DNA of 57,791 bases from Crocinitomicaceae bacterium (GTDB lineage: Bacteria > Bacteroidota > Bacteroidia > Flavobacteriales_D > Crocinitomicaceae): assembly GCA_023957475.1 (NCBI GenBank), contig JAMLHA010000017.1, positions 1 through 57,791 of the forward strand. Reading direction: 5' to 3'. Below are positions 8,212 to 17,660 of this stretch, one piece after another. The translations under genes were made by a program, and so were the position numbers. The notes under the pieces are model-generated. The model saw only the letters and a program-made list of their open reading frames with translations. It had not been told where the DNA came from and searched no databases. Numbering within the stretch: the stretch's first letter is position 1; each line of letters begins with the position of its first letter.

Positions 8212-9459
8212 TTAAAATCTATCTTTTTTTCTAATGATTAAATAAAGGGATAATAGAAATAGAAGAATTGAGCCAAAATAAAAAGACCATCGACTATTTT
8301 TTGACAAATATCCATTTTGCATCATTCGATCATTTAAATAAAGATCTTTTAGCAATTTATTGTTCAACTTTGCAAATTCGATATCTTCTTGTTTGGATCG
8401 TTTATTTGTTTGATCAATTTGTTTATTGATGGATTCTAATTTTTCAATATCATATTCTGTATATAATTCTTTTAATGCTTGAAGTAGCTCAATTTCATTT
8501 AAGATCTTTTTATTTTCTTTGGCAATATTCAATCCCATTAAGTAATTTTCTTCAGCCTTTTCAAATTCACTCATTTCAAAAAGTATGCCACCATAGTTTA
8601 AATAAGAGTCACAAATTTTTGTAATGTTTTTCACTTTACTTCTTAACTCTAGTGCAATTCTAAAATATTCTTTGCTTGTTTCAATATCTTCTTGGTAATA
8701 CTTAATAATAGCCAAGTTCGTGTAGGCATCACCCATTCCAGCATAGTTATCTGAACGAACTGAAAATTTATAACTCTGCTCAAAATAATATTCTGCTTGT
8801 TTATAATTTTCATTTTCTAGTTCAATAACTCCTAAAACAGAAAAGGAATTGGTGATACTTTTAAATTTACCTAGTTTTAAAACCCAATCCTTATACAATT
8901 CAGCTTGCTCTTTAGCTTTTTCGTATTCACCTAATTTATTGTGTGCTTGTGCAAGATTGACTCGAGCTATTTGATCAACGTAATCATCGGTAGATTTTTC
9001 TCCATAATTTAAAGAATATTCATACCATTTACAAGCTTCATTGTATCTTCCCAAAACTTGATTAGCATTTCCTATTTCATTGTATATTTCTGTAAGCTTG
9101 TTGAAATCTTCCTTAGATAAAAAATAATTTTTTGCTTTGTTCAAATACTCAATCCCTTCTTTTTCTTTAGCTGTTTTGATTAAATATTTTCCGAGAATGA
9201 AGAATGCATAATTTTGACAATGTTTATTATAAGTTTTTTCTGAATTTGCCAATAATTCAGTTCCAAGTAACTTTAAAGAATCCAAATCATTGTATTCATA
9301 ATCAACGATTAATTCATCTGCAATTTTACATTTCTTCTCTAAATTACTAGTGTTTAAAAATTGCTGAAATGTTTGTGAAAAAGAAAAATTCACCACAAAA
9401 CAGGCTGTTAGAATTGCATAGAATATGCTTTTTGACTTCAGAAATAGTGTTCGACTCAT
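8212..9459 (-). CDS. Secreted or membrane TPR-repeat protein
   Basis: The product has 415 residues from the ATG at 9459, which opens onto a signal peptide (MSRTLFLKSKSIFYAILTA...). A longer open frame to 9612 exists but would overlap the start of the divergent dehydrogenase gene and bury the signal, so the shorter form is chosen. About eight TPR-like helical hairpins fill residues 50-330, with several canonical turns (NEIGNANQVLGRYNEACKWY, YTNLAIIKYYQEDIETSKEY). A charged helical region follows, and a C-terminal transmembrane helix with a basic tail (LYLIIRKKDRF) anchors it. In Bacteroidota this layout often belongs to sensor kinases or regulators, but here no kinase or DNA-binding domain follows. 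It is probably a scaffold; the partner is unknown. Confidence 0.75.
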   Translation of the reverse strand: MSRTLFLKSKSIFYAILTACFVVNFSFSQTFQQFLNTSNLEKKCKIADELIVDYEYNDLDSLKLLGTELLANSEKTYNKHCQNYAFFILGKYLIKTAKEKEGIEYLNKAKNYFLSKEDFNKLTEIYNEIGNANQVLGRYNEACKWYEYSLNYGEKSTDDYVDQIARVNLAQAHNKLGEYEKAKEQAELYKDWVLKLGKFKSITNSFSVLGVIELENENYKQAEYYFEQSYKFSVRSDNYAGMGDAYTNLAIIKYYQEDIETSKEYFRIALELRSKVKNITKICDSYLNYGGILFEMSEFEKAEENYLMGLNIAKENKKILNEIELLQALKELYTEYDIEKLESINKQIDQTNKRSKQEDIEFAKLNNKLLKDLYLNDRMMQNGYLSKNSRWSFYFGSILLFLLSLYLIIRKKDRF

Positions 9460-9466
9460 AATATTA

Positions 9467-9497
9467 TTGCAATTATATAGAACATTCATTACTTTTG
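9467..9497 (+). promoter_or_regulatory. Bacteroidota-type promoter of the P5C dehydrogenase gene
   Basis: TTG at 9467-9469, a 20-bp spacer and TACTTTTG at 9490-9497 match the TTG-N19-21-TAnnTTTG consensus of the major sigma factor in Bacteroidota. Transcription would start near 9504, giving a leader of about 14 nt before the ATG at 9518. Confidence 0.7.
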
Positions 9498-9517
9498 CAA
9501 GAAAAAGTTTAAAAGAT

Positions 9518-11146
9518 ATGGCAAATGCATTTTTCAACGTTCCTACACCTGCTAATGAGCCAGTGAGAGCGTATGTTCCAGGAACTAAAGAACACACCGA
9601 CCTAATCAACAAATACAGAGAACTTTACAATCAACCACAAATTGAGGTACCATTGTATATTGGTGGAAAAGAAATTAAAACCGACGACAAACGTCCAATG
9701 TCACCTCCTCATGATCATCAGAAAATTTTAGGTTATTACAACCAAGGAAATGGTCAACACGTTGAACAAGCTATTAACGCTGCAATGAAAGCAAGAGAAG
9801 CTTGGGCAAACACACCTTGGGAGCAACGTGCAGCTGTTTTTTTACGTGCAGCAGAATTATTAGCAGGGCCATTTAGAGATAAAATGAATGCTGCTACGAT
9901 GTTGGCACAATCAAAAAACGTATTTCAAGCAGAAATTGACGCTGCTTGTGAAATGATTGATTTCTTCCGTTTTAATGTACAATACATGACGGATATTTAT
10001 AAAGATCAACCAATTTCATCACCAGGTGTATGGAATAGAATGGAGTATAGACCGTTGGAAGGTTTCGTGTTTGCATTGTCACCATTTAACTTTACATCTA
10101 TTTGTGCTAATTTGAGCGCTTCTCCAGCATTGATGGGGAATGTTGTGGTATGGAAACCAGCCGCATCTCAAGTTTATTCAGCCGCTGTTATCATGGAATT
10201 GTTCAAAGAAGCAGGTTTACCTGATGGTGTTATCAATATGGTGGCAGTAGATGGTTCAACAGCAGGTGAGGTTATTTTTAAACACAGAGATTTTGCAGGT
10301 ATTCACTTTACAGGATCTACCAATGTGTTTAGAAATTTATGGAAAACAATGGGTGAAAACCTTGATAAATACAAATCTTACCCTCGTATTGTTGGTGAAA
10401 CTGGAGGAAAAGATTTTGTAGTTGCGCATAAATCGGCGAATGCAGTTGAAGTTGCTACTGCACTTTCAAGAGGAGCTTTTGAATACCAAGGTCAGAAATG
10501 TTCTGCAGCGTCAAGAGCTTATATTCCTTCTAATTTATGGAATGAAGTAAAAGATGTATTGGTACAACAAGTTTCTTCTATGAAAATGGGGTCTCCTGAA
10601 GATACATCTAATTTTATCAATGCAGTAATCGATAAAAAAGCATTTACAAAAATTTCAGAATACATTGAGTACATTAAAAGTGCATCGGATGCTGAAATCG
10701 TTGTAGGTGGTCATTACGATGGCAGTAAAGGTTACTTCATTGAACCAACGGTTTGTGTCACAACCAATCCAAAGTTTAAAACTTTAGAAGAAGAAATTTT
10801 CGGACCTGTTTTAACAATTTATGTGTACGATGAAAACAAGTACGAAGAAACATTGCATTTGGTTGATGAAACATCTGAATACGCATTGACTGGTTCCATT
10901 ATGGCTACCGATCGTTATGCAATTGAATTAGCAGTTAACATTCTTCGCAATGCGGCTGGTAACTTCTATATCAACGACAAACCAACTGGGGCTGTTGTTG
11001 GTCAACAACCATTTGGTGGTGCTAGAGGTTCTGGAACAAATGATAAAGCAGGTTCTGCTATGAATTTAATTCGTTGGACGTCAATGCGTACAATTAAAGA
11101 AACATTTGTTACACCTAAAGATTATAAATATCCTTTCTTGGGATAA
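9518..11146 (+). CDS. pruA: L-glutamate gamma-semialdehyde (1-pyrroline-5-carboxylate) dehydrogenase
   Basis: The product has 542 residues from the ATG at 9518. An open frame to 9425 exists, but the upstream codons lie over the promoter and the divergent gene. It is an aldehyde dehydrogenase of the ALDH4 (P5CDH group 1) type, oxidising glutamate semialdehyde to glutamate with NAD+ in proline breakdown. Active-site residues are visible: Glu294 in GETGGKDF and the nucleophile Cys328 in EYQGQKCSAASR. The family-typical C-terminal PFGGARGSGTNDKAG loop is present. Length and sequence match mitochondrial-type P5CDH, which most Flavobacteriales carry as a stand-alone gene. The gene is followed by an intrinsic terminator and appears monocistronic. 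Confidence 0.93.
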   Translation: MANAFFNVPTPANEPVRAYVPGTKEHTDLINKYRELYNQPQIEVPLYIGGKEIKTDDKRPMSPPHDHQKILGYYNQGNGQHVEQAINAAMKAREAWANTPWEQRAAVFLRAAELLAGPFRDKMNAATMLAQSKNVFQAEIDAACEMIDFFRFNVQYMTDIYKDQPISSPGVWNRMEYRPLEGFVFALSPFNFTSICANLSASPALMGNVVVWKPAASQVYSAAVIMELFKEAGLPDGVINMVAVDGSTAGEVIFKHRDFAGIHFTGSTNVFRNLWKTMGENLDKYKSYPRIVGETGGKDFVVAHKSANAVEVATALSRGAFEYQGQKCSAASRAYIPSNLWNEVKDVLVQQVSSMKMGSPEDTSNFINAVIDKKAFTKISEYIEYIKSASDAEIVVGGHYDGSKGYFIEPTVCVTTNPKFKTLEEEIFGPVLTIYVYDENKYEETLHLVDETSEYALTGSIMATDRYAIELAVNILRNAAGNFYINDKPTGAVVGQQPFGGARGSGTNDKAGSAMNLIRWTSMRTIKETFVTPKDYKYPFLG

Positions 11147-11170
11147 AACGCCATATATATGAATGTTTAA

Positions 11171-11204
11171 AATAGCTTGTAAGAAATTGCAAGCTATTTT
11201 TTTA
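11171..11204 (+). terminator. Intrinsic terminator of the P5C dehydrogenase gene
   Basis: AATAGCTTG at 11171-11179 pairs perfectly with CAAGCTATT at 11190-11198, followed by a T run. It lies 25 bp past the stop codon. Confidence 0.85.
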
Positions 11205-11272
11205 CGAAAATGCTTTTTTCTGTCATTTTTTTTATTAAATTCGTAGCTAAACAACTATTGCGAAAAAAGATT

Positions 11273-11596
11273 ATGCTACGTTATTTATTTACTTTTACTA
11301 TGCTTTTAGCCTTTAACTCAAACGCTCAAAGCTATTATTCTTATTCCTTTTCAGGCGCAGTTTCTGATTTTGAACAATTGGAATCAAAAATGATGAACAT
11401 CGAAGGTGTTCAATCGTGTAAAACCCGATACAAAGATGAGAAACAAGCTGGAGAATTAATTTTTCAATTGAAAAAATATGAAAAAGAATACGATGAAAAA
11501 GGAAATTTTATCAATCCTTCACCACTCATCAATATAAAAAACCTTCTTTTTAAAGAAGGATTGGAACCTATTGAGTTAGTTGAAATTAATAACTAA
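11273..11596 (+). CDS. Small secreted protein preceding the T9SS adhesin
   Basis: The product has 107 residues from the ATG at 11273, where a signal peptide begins (MLRYLFTFTMLLAFNSNAQ). A longer frame from 11210 would put a basic hydrophobic stretch in front and is less likely. The mature part (about 88 residues) alternates helix and strand, with FEQLESKMMNIEGVQSCKTR and a second similar half (INIKNLLFKEGLEPIEL). This resembles the layout of an HMA-like ferredoxin fold but has no CxxC metal motif. It is 5 bp ahead of the giant adhesin and surely cotranscribed, so a role in adhesin export or folding is possible. The family is not recognised. Confidence 0.72.
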   Translation: MLRYLFTFTMLLAFNSNAQSYYSYSFSGAVSDFEQLESKMMNIEGVQSCKTRYKDEKQAGELIFQLKKYEKEYDEKGNFINPSPLINIKNLLFKEGLEPIELVEINN

Positions 11597-11601
11597 GAAT
11601 T

Positions 11602-14600
11602 ATGCTACAAAAATTATTACTACTAGTTATCTCTTTTGGTTATATAGCCATTTCGTTTTCTCAATCTGATAACTGTTCGTCTGCAACAACTCTGGCTGTT
11701 GGAGCAACTTGTGTTGGAACTTCTGGAACCACTATTGGAGCAACGCAAACCATTGCTGGATGTACTGGTAATGCAGATGATGATGTTTGGTATCAGTTTG
11801 TGGCTACAAGTACTTCACATACAATTACTGTTACCCCATCAGCTGGAATGGATGCTGTTGTGCAATTGTTTTCAGGAGGTTGTTCGGTATTAAATTCATT
11901 ATCTTGTAAAGATAATTTTTTTGCAGGTGGTACAGAATCCATTACTTATACCAATTTTACCATTGGTCAAACATATCGAATCCGTGTGTATCACTACGGA
12001 ACGGGTGCTGGAACTGGTACTTTTTCAATTTGTGTAACTGGCGCACCAACCCCTCCTGCAAATGACAATTGTTCGGGAGCTATTGCGCTTAATGTTAATG
12101 CAACATGTACACCAACAAGTGGAACAACAGTAGGAGCCAATCCATCTTCTTTTCAAGGCTGTGTTGGTAATGCAGATGATGATGTTTGGTACAAATTTAC
12201 AGCAACAAATCCTGTACAAACCATTACCGTTACACCAACGAGTTCGATCGACTTAATTGTGGGACTTTATTCTGGAACATGTAGTTCTTTAATCACTCAA
12301 ACATGTATTGATAATACATTCATGGGAGGTACAGAAACAATGCAATTAGTAGGATTAACTGTGGGAAATACTTATTATATCCGTGTTTATGATTATTACA
12401 CGGATAATCCAGGAACTTTTGATATTTGTGTAACAGGAACACCAACACCGGCGCCAACAAACGATGAATGTGTTGATGCGATACAGATACCACCTGTTAC
12501 ATCTGCATGTAATTACATGGAATTTACAACTGTTGGGTCAACAGCAAATATGTCAGATCCAACACCTTCTGCATGTGCTGGAGCTTATTCTGCCCCTTAT
12601 GCTGGTGGTTTTAGCGCTAGTTCTCACGATGTTTGGTTTAAAATAACTGTGCCTGCAAGTGGAAATATTACAATAAATATTAAACCCAATATGGGAACAG
12701 GAAAAATTAACGATGGTGTCATGGCTCTTTATTCGGGAACTTGTGGCAGTTTATCTCAAATCGCCTGCTCAGAAAATTACAATTATCCTGGTACAGGGCA
12801 TGACTTACAACCTATGATTAATCAATCAGGATTAACACCTGGGTCAACAGTCTATTTGCGTTATTGGGGGTTTGGTACATCACAAGGAACTTTTGGTCTT
12901 TGCGTTACAACAAACACAAATGATGCTTGTTCGGATGCCTTATATATTTGTGATATTAATGGATATAGTGCATCAACATCTCCGGCATTTACTCCAGACA
13001 GACCAGGAAACATGCATGGAAATAACGAAACATCGGCTGGGGTGAATAAACCTGATGGTGAAAATACGGGTGGTCCATTTGGTTATTATCCATATCCTGG
13101 TACTACTCCTGGCCCATATTCATCCCCTTATTTAGATGTCAATATTGAAAACAACTCATGGATACGATTTACAGCAGCAGCAACATCTGTTACATTAAAT
13201 GTCTCAATTACCGATTGTTTTGTGGGTAACTATCCAAGTGGTGGAATCCAAATGCAAATTTTTAGCTCTACAGGGTGTAGCAACTTTATACCAGTTTCAC
13301 AATTTAAAGAAAATTCAACAGGTTTTACCATTACAGCAAATGGATTGACAGTTGGAAATGATTACATCTTGATGATTGATGGCTATGCTGGTGATATTTG
13401 TAATTATACTATCTCAGCCAATTCGGGAGTTCAATTCCCTCAGATTGTTCCTCCAGCTCCAATTTGTGCAGGTGGAACTGTAACTTTAACAGCTCCTGCA
13501 GGTGCTACAAGCTATAAATGGATACATAATGGTAGTACGAACCAATCTGTAACTGTTACTCCTGGATCAACTCAAACATATTATTGTGAAGTGACAGGAC
13601 TTTGTGATCACAAGCAAACGCTAGCCGTTCTGGTACAAGTGTTACCTTCTCCAGTTATTGACTTGGATAAAGTAAACAATACAGCAATTTGTAACGGTCA
13701 ATCGATTACAATCAATGCATCTGGTGCAAATAGCTATGTATGGAGTACAGGTGCAACTACTTCTGGTATTACTGTTTCTCCAACTACAACGACTTCCTAT
13801 ACTGTTACTGGTACAGTGAGTGGTTGCGTTGCTAATAAAAGTATTACAATTGTAGTGAAACCTAAGCCTACGGTATCAGGTACGCCAACTGTTACACCAT
13901 CCAATTGCAATGGTAGCACTGGCTCGATTTCTGGATTAAATGTAACTCCTACATCTGGTTCTTCGTATCAGTGGACAAACACTTCTGGAACTGTAGTTGG
14001 CTCTACGTTAAACGTTAGCAATTTACCAGCTGGTTCTTATTCTTTAACGGTTACAAATGATGGATGTCAAGGGACTTATGGACCTGTTACAATTGTAAAT
14101 CCAGACAATCCAACAGTTTCGATATCACCTAGTGTTACGGGAGCAATCTGTAATGGACAAAGCGTAACGTTAACCGCTTCAGGTGCTACGACATACTTGT
14201 GGAGTACAGGAGCAACGACTGCAAGCATTACTGTTTCTCCTTCTTCAAATACCACTTATTCTGTTACAGGAACTACGAATGGGTGTACAGGAACAGCTAA
14301 TTACAGCGTAACTGTTAAACCAACTCCTTCAGTATCTGTTAGCTCAAATGCAACAGGTAACACGATTTGTAGTGGAAACAATGTAACACTAACAGCTTCT
14401 GGTGCATCAACTTATTTGTGGGATACGGGTGCTACTTCACCAAGTATTACCGTTTCTCCGACATCAAATACTACTTATTCTGTTACAGGAACAACCAATG
14501 GATGTAACGGAACAAATAACTTGTTGATTACGGTCAAACCAACACCTGTAATAGCTGGTACTCCAACAGTAACACCATCAAACTGTAGTGGAAACACGGG

Positions 14601-16731
14601 TGCTATCTCAGGATTGAACGTTAATCCTACCGCTGGTTCAACATACCAATGGACAAATGCATCAGGAACTACTGTTGGAACCACATTAGATGTCACTAAT
14701 ATTCCAGCTGGTTCATATACGTTAACAGTTACAAACAATGGCTGCCTAGCTATATTTGGCCCTGTGACTGTAAATAATCCAAGTGCACCAACAGTTGCTA
14801 TTAGTGCCAACTTATCAAACCCTATTTGTAGCGGTCAAAGTATTACGCTTACAGCAAGTGGGGCAACATCTTATTTATGGGGAAATGGATCAACAAGTAC
14901 AAGTATTACTGTTTCTCCAACTACTTCAACTAGTTATTCGGTTGCTGGAACTACAAGTGGTTGTACTGGAAATGCTAATTACAGTGTAAATGTGACACCA
15001 CTTCCAACGGTAACTGTTTATACAGATGCGGCTGCAAATACTATTTGTGCTGGAGAAATTGTTACTGTTACAGCTTCTGGAGCTACTTCTTATGTTTGGG
15101 GTGATGGTTCTATTGGCACAAGTATTACTGTTTCTCCAACTTCAACTACTTCCTATTCTGTTACAGGTACTGCAAATGGATGTAGCGATGTGGGAAGTGT
15201 TAATGTTATTGTGACACCCTTACCTGTTATCAGTGGAACAGCTGTTGCAACTCCAACTGATTGCAATGCAAATACAGGAACTATAACTGGTTTAACCATC
15301 TCACCAGCAAGTTCATCTGTTGAATGGAAAGATGCATTAGGAGTTATTGTAAGCACTAATGTGAACACAACAAATCTTCCTATAGGTTCTTATACTTTAA
15401 CAATTACAAATGACAATTGTTCTGCACAATATGGACCAGTTACCATCTCAACATATTCAACGCCTTCTGCTCCAATTATTACAAGTAGTGGAAGTCAGTT
15501 GTGTAGTGGCGGAACTGCTACATTGTCAGTAAATGCTGTTTCTGGTATATCGTATAATTGGTCGGGTCCGAATGGATTTACAAGTACCAATTCCTCTATT
15601 TCAATAACTGATTTTGATGCAACAAATGAAGGAAGTTATTGTGTTACAGCAACTCAACATGGATGTGAGAGTACACCAACATGTGAAAATGTATCTTTGT
15701 TTCCTTTACCTTCAATAGATATTGCAAATGCTGCATCTAGTTCGGTTGTTTGTAGCGGTGGAACTGCACTACTTGAAGCAATAGGAGGGGTTAGTTACAA
15801 TTGGACAGGGCCAAATTCATTTTCTGCAACAGGAAACAGTGTGTCTGTAAATGGATTCTCAGTTATAAATAACGGTTATTATTACGTAACAGGTACTGAT
15901 GCAAATGGATGCGTTGGTAACGATTCAATCATGGTAACAATGGTCAATAATCCTTTGTTAGCTGTAAATGCAGATGTTAATACAGGTGTGTATTGTGATC
16001 ATTCAAGTGCGGTATTGACAGTAACTGGTGCAACTAATTATAGCTGGACAGGACCAAATTCTTTCTCTGCAACAGGGGCTACAACAACTATTTCAGATGT
16101 TAATCATTCTACTACAGGATGGTATTACGTTGTGGGTATAGACAACAACAATTGTCAATCAATGGATAGTATCCAACTTCAAGTGTCCACACCTAAAATA
16201 GATGTAACTTTAAGTAATGACGGTATTTTCTGCCCAGGTGAATCTGTACCTTTTACGGCTTCCGCAGAAAATGTAACATTTGAATGGACGGGTCCGCAAG
16301 GTTTTATAACAAACAACCAAAATTTTGTATTGACCAATGCACAAGCAGAAAATTCAGGATGGTATTATGTAACGATAACAGATACAAGTCATTGTACAGC
16401 AATAGATTCAACTTATTTAAGTGTTGAGCCAAATGCCGATTGTCTAAAAATACCTGATTTGGTAACTCCAGATGATGATCACTTGAATGATATTTGGTAC
16501 ATTCAGGGATTGGATGGTTTTCCAAATGTTTCAGTAGAAATATACAATCGTTGGGGAAATTTAGTCTATAAAAATGAAAATTATAAAAACGATTGGGGAG
16601 GAGAAGTGAATCATGGGTCAACAATTGGAACAAGTGGAAAGGTGCCAACAGGAACTTATTTCTATGTATTGATTTTAAATGATGCAAACAATACACCACC
16701 ATACAAAGGATACATTGAAGTTGAATACTAA
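11602..16731 (+). CDS. Giant repeat adhesin with T9SS type B sorting domain (SprB-like)
   Basis: The product has 1709 residues. A signal peptide (MLQKLLLLVISFGYIAISFS) is followed by four PPC-like beta domains (about 22-150, 155-290, 295-440 and 441-612), each with the DNCS...DDVWY...FSG pattern. From about 612 the protein is a chain of Ig/PKD-like and SprB-like units: three A-A-B supermodules and then four units with the YNWTGPNSF motif. It ends with a gliding-motility-type C-terminal (CHU_C, T9SS type B) domain: TPDDDHLNDIWYI, VEIYNRWGNLVYK, PTGTYFYVLILND. Such proteins are secreted by T9SS and act at the cell surface in adhesion or gliding. The downstream SprF-like and PorE-like genes fit this. 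Substrate and motility phenotype are not shown. Confidence 0.9.
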   Translation: MLQKLLLLVISFGYIAISFSQSDNCSSATTLAVGATCVGTSGTTIGATQTIAGCTGNADDDVWYQFVATSTSHTITVTPSAGMDAVVQLFSGGCSVLNSLSCKDNFFAGGTESITYTNFTIGQTYRIRVYHYGTGAGTGTFSICVTGAPTPPANDNCSGAIALNVNATCTPTSGTTVGANPSSFQGCVGNADDDVWYKFTATNPVQTITVTPTSSIDLIVGLYSGTCSSLITQTCIDNTFMGGTETMQLVGLTVGNTYYIRVYDYYTDNPGTFDICVTGTPTPAPTNDECVDAIQIPPVTSACNYMEFTTVGSTANMSDPTPSACAGAYSAPYAGGFSASSHDVWFKITVPASGNITINIKPNMGTGKINDGVMALYSGTCGSLSQIACSENYNYPGTGHDLQPMINQSGLTPGSTVYLRYWGFGTSQGTFGLCVTTNTNDACSDALYICDINGYSASTSPAFTPDRPGNMHGNNETSAGVNKPDGENTGGPFGYYPYPGTTPGPYSSPYLDVNIENNSWIRFTAAATSVTLNVSITDCFVGNYPSGGIQMQIFSSTGCSNFIPVSQFKENSTGFTITANGLTVGNDYILMIDGYAGDICNYTISANSGVQFPQIVPPAPICAGGTVTLTAPAGATSYKWIHNGSTNQSVTVTPGSTQTYYCEVTGLCDHKQTLAVLVQVLPSPVIDLDKVNNTAICNGQSITINASGANSYVWSTGATTSGITVSPTTTTSYTVTGTVSGCVANKSITIVVKPKPTVSGTPTVTPSNCNGSTGSISGLNVTPTSGSSYQWTNTSGTVVGSTLNVSNLPAGSYSLTVTNDGCQGTYGPVTIVNPDNPTVSISPSVTGAICNGQSVTLTASGATTYLWSTGATTASITVSPSSNTTYSVTGTTNGCTGTANYSVTVKPTPSVSVSSNATGNTICSGNNVTLTASGASTYLWDTGATSPSITVSPTSNTTYSVTGTTNGCNGTNNLLITVKPTPVIAGTPTVTPSNCSGNTGAISGLNVNPTAGSTYQWTNASGTTVGTTLDVTNIPAGSYTLTVTNNGCLAIFGPVTVNNPSAPTVAISANLSNPICSGQSITLTASGATSYLWGNGSTSTSITVSPTTSTSYSVAGTTSGCTGNANYSVNVTPLPTVTVYTDAAANTICAGEIVTVTASGATSYVWGDGSIGTSITVSPTSTTSYSVTGTANGCSDVGSVNVIVTPLPVISGTAVATPTDCNANTGTITGLTISPASSSVEWKDALGVIVSTNVNTTNLPIGSYTLTITNDNCSAQYGPVTISTYSTPSAPIITSSGSQLCSGGTATLSVNAVSGISYNWSGPNGFTSTNSSISITDFDATNEGSYCVTATQHGCESTPTCENVSLFPLPSIDIANAASSSVVCSGGTALLEAIGGVSYNWTGPNSFSATGNSVSVNGFSVINNGYYYVTGTDANGCVGNDSIMVTMVNNPLLAVNADVNTGVYCDHSSAVLTVTGATNYSWTGPNSFSATGATTTISDVNHSTTGWYYVVGIDNNNCQSMDSIQLQVSTPKIDVTLSNDGIFCPGESVPFTASAENVTFEWTGPQGFITNNQNFVLTNAQAENSGWYYVTITDTSHCTAIDSTYLSVEPNADCLKIPDLVTPDDDHLNDIWYIQGLDGFPNVSVEIYNRWGNLVYKNENYKNDWGGEVNHGSTIGTSGKVPTGTYFYVLILNDANNTPPYKGYIEVEY
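13440..15460 (+). repeat. Three tandem A-A-B supermodules inside the adhesin gene
   Basis: The coding repeats fall into two kinds. A units start ICNGQS-like and contain ASGAT.YLWSTGATT and ITVSP. B units start TPSNCNGSTG-like and contain NLPAGSYTLTVTN and YGPVTI. The order is A-A-B three times. Supermodule borders fall near 13440, 14100, 14776 and 15452, so the second and third periods are both about 676 bp and the first about 660 bp. Confidence 0.8.
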
Positions 16732-16741
16732 ACTATTTTTT

Positions 16742-17659
16742 ATGAAATATTTCATCCTCTTTGCATTTGCGTTGCTATTTACTTCTTTTCAAGTAAATGC
16801 ACAACAAGATGAGCAAATGTCTATTTATATGTATAATCCATTGTACTTTAATCCAGCTTATGCTGGTAGTAAAGATGCTATAAGCATGACAGCTGTTGGT
16901 CGATTTCAATGGATAAAATTTAGTGGTGCACCACGATCACAATGGTTTAGTATTCACGCTCCACTATTGTTCAAATCATTAGGTATTGGTGCACATTTGG
17001 TAAATGATAAGATAGGAAAAAGAACACGAACATCTGCCTTTGCCGATATCAGTGGTAGCATTAAAATCAGTAAAAAAAGAGAAGCTAGGTTAGCACTTGG
17101 ATTGTCAGTAGGAGCAGATATAATGGGATTTGACTTTACCAATGCAACAGTAAATGATGTAAATGACCCTTTCTATGGAATGAAAATCAATACAACTAAA
17201 CCAAATGTAGGTGCTGGAATTTATTGCTATGGAGATCAATTTTATGTTGGAATATCGTCTCCTCGCTTGTTAGAAGCATCCATTAGAACAGATATGGATT
17301 TAGTGAAACAAATCAATGCCCGTCACTTTTTCTTGGCTGGTGGGTATGTGTTTAATTTGAATTCTGTTCTTAAATTAAAACCATCTACTTTGGTAAAATA
17401 TACACCTCATGCACCATTAACTTTTGATGTAAACCTCAGTTTATTGTCTTATGAACGTTTGTGGACCGGTTTGATGTATCGTTACAACGAGTCAATGGGG
17501 GTGAATATTGGAATTATTATCAAAGATTTTACATTTGGATATGTGTATGATTTTCCAATTAATGGATTGATGAATTACCAAAAAGGATCACATGAAATAT
17601 TTTTACAATTGGACATTCACACAAAACGAATTCCATACACGTCACCTAGATATTTTTAA
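16742..17659 (+). CDS. PorP/SprF-family type IX secretion membrane protein
   Basis: The product has 305 residues from the ATG at 16742, 10 bp after the adhesin stop; the open frame further upstream overlaps the adhesin. A signal peptide (MKYFILFAFALLFTSFQVNA) is followed by QQDEQMSIYMYNPLYFNPAYAGSKDA, the family signature, and by alternating amphipathic strands typical of an outer-membrane barrel. The C-terminus ends in an aromatic residue. SprF/PorP paralogues are usually encoded directly after one T9SS type B adhesin and are needed for its export or attachment, so this copy is probably dedicated to the 1709-residue protein. The family call is firm; the pairing is inferred from position. Confidence 0.92.
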   Translation: MKYFILFAFALLFTSFQVNAQQDEQMSIYMYNPLYFNPAYAGSKDAISMTAVGRFQWIKFSGAPRSQWFSIHAPLLFKSLGIGAHLVNDKIGKRTRTSAFADISGSIKISKKREARLALGLSVGADIMGFDFTNATVNDVNDPFYGMKINTTKPNVGAGIYCYGDQFYVGISSPRLLEASIRTDMDLVKQINARHFFLAGGYVFNLNSVLKLKPSTLVKYTPHAPLTFDVNLSLLSYERLWTGLMYRYNESMGVNIGIIIKDFTFGYVYDFPINGLMNYQKGSHEIFLQLDIHTKRIPYTSPRYF

Positions 17660-17660
17660 A

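Noticed and set aside
9460..9612. Longer start for the TPR protein
   Set aside because: It would overlap the start of the divergent P5C dehydrogenase and its promoter, and places 51 residues in front of a clear signal peptide.
14475..15368. Minus-strand ORFs across the adhesin repeats
   Set aside because: They are antisense frames of the Thr/Ser/Gly-rich repeat coding region with no start context or independent support.
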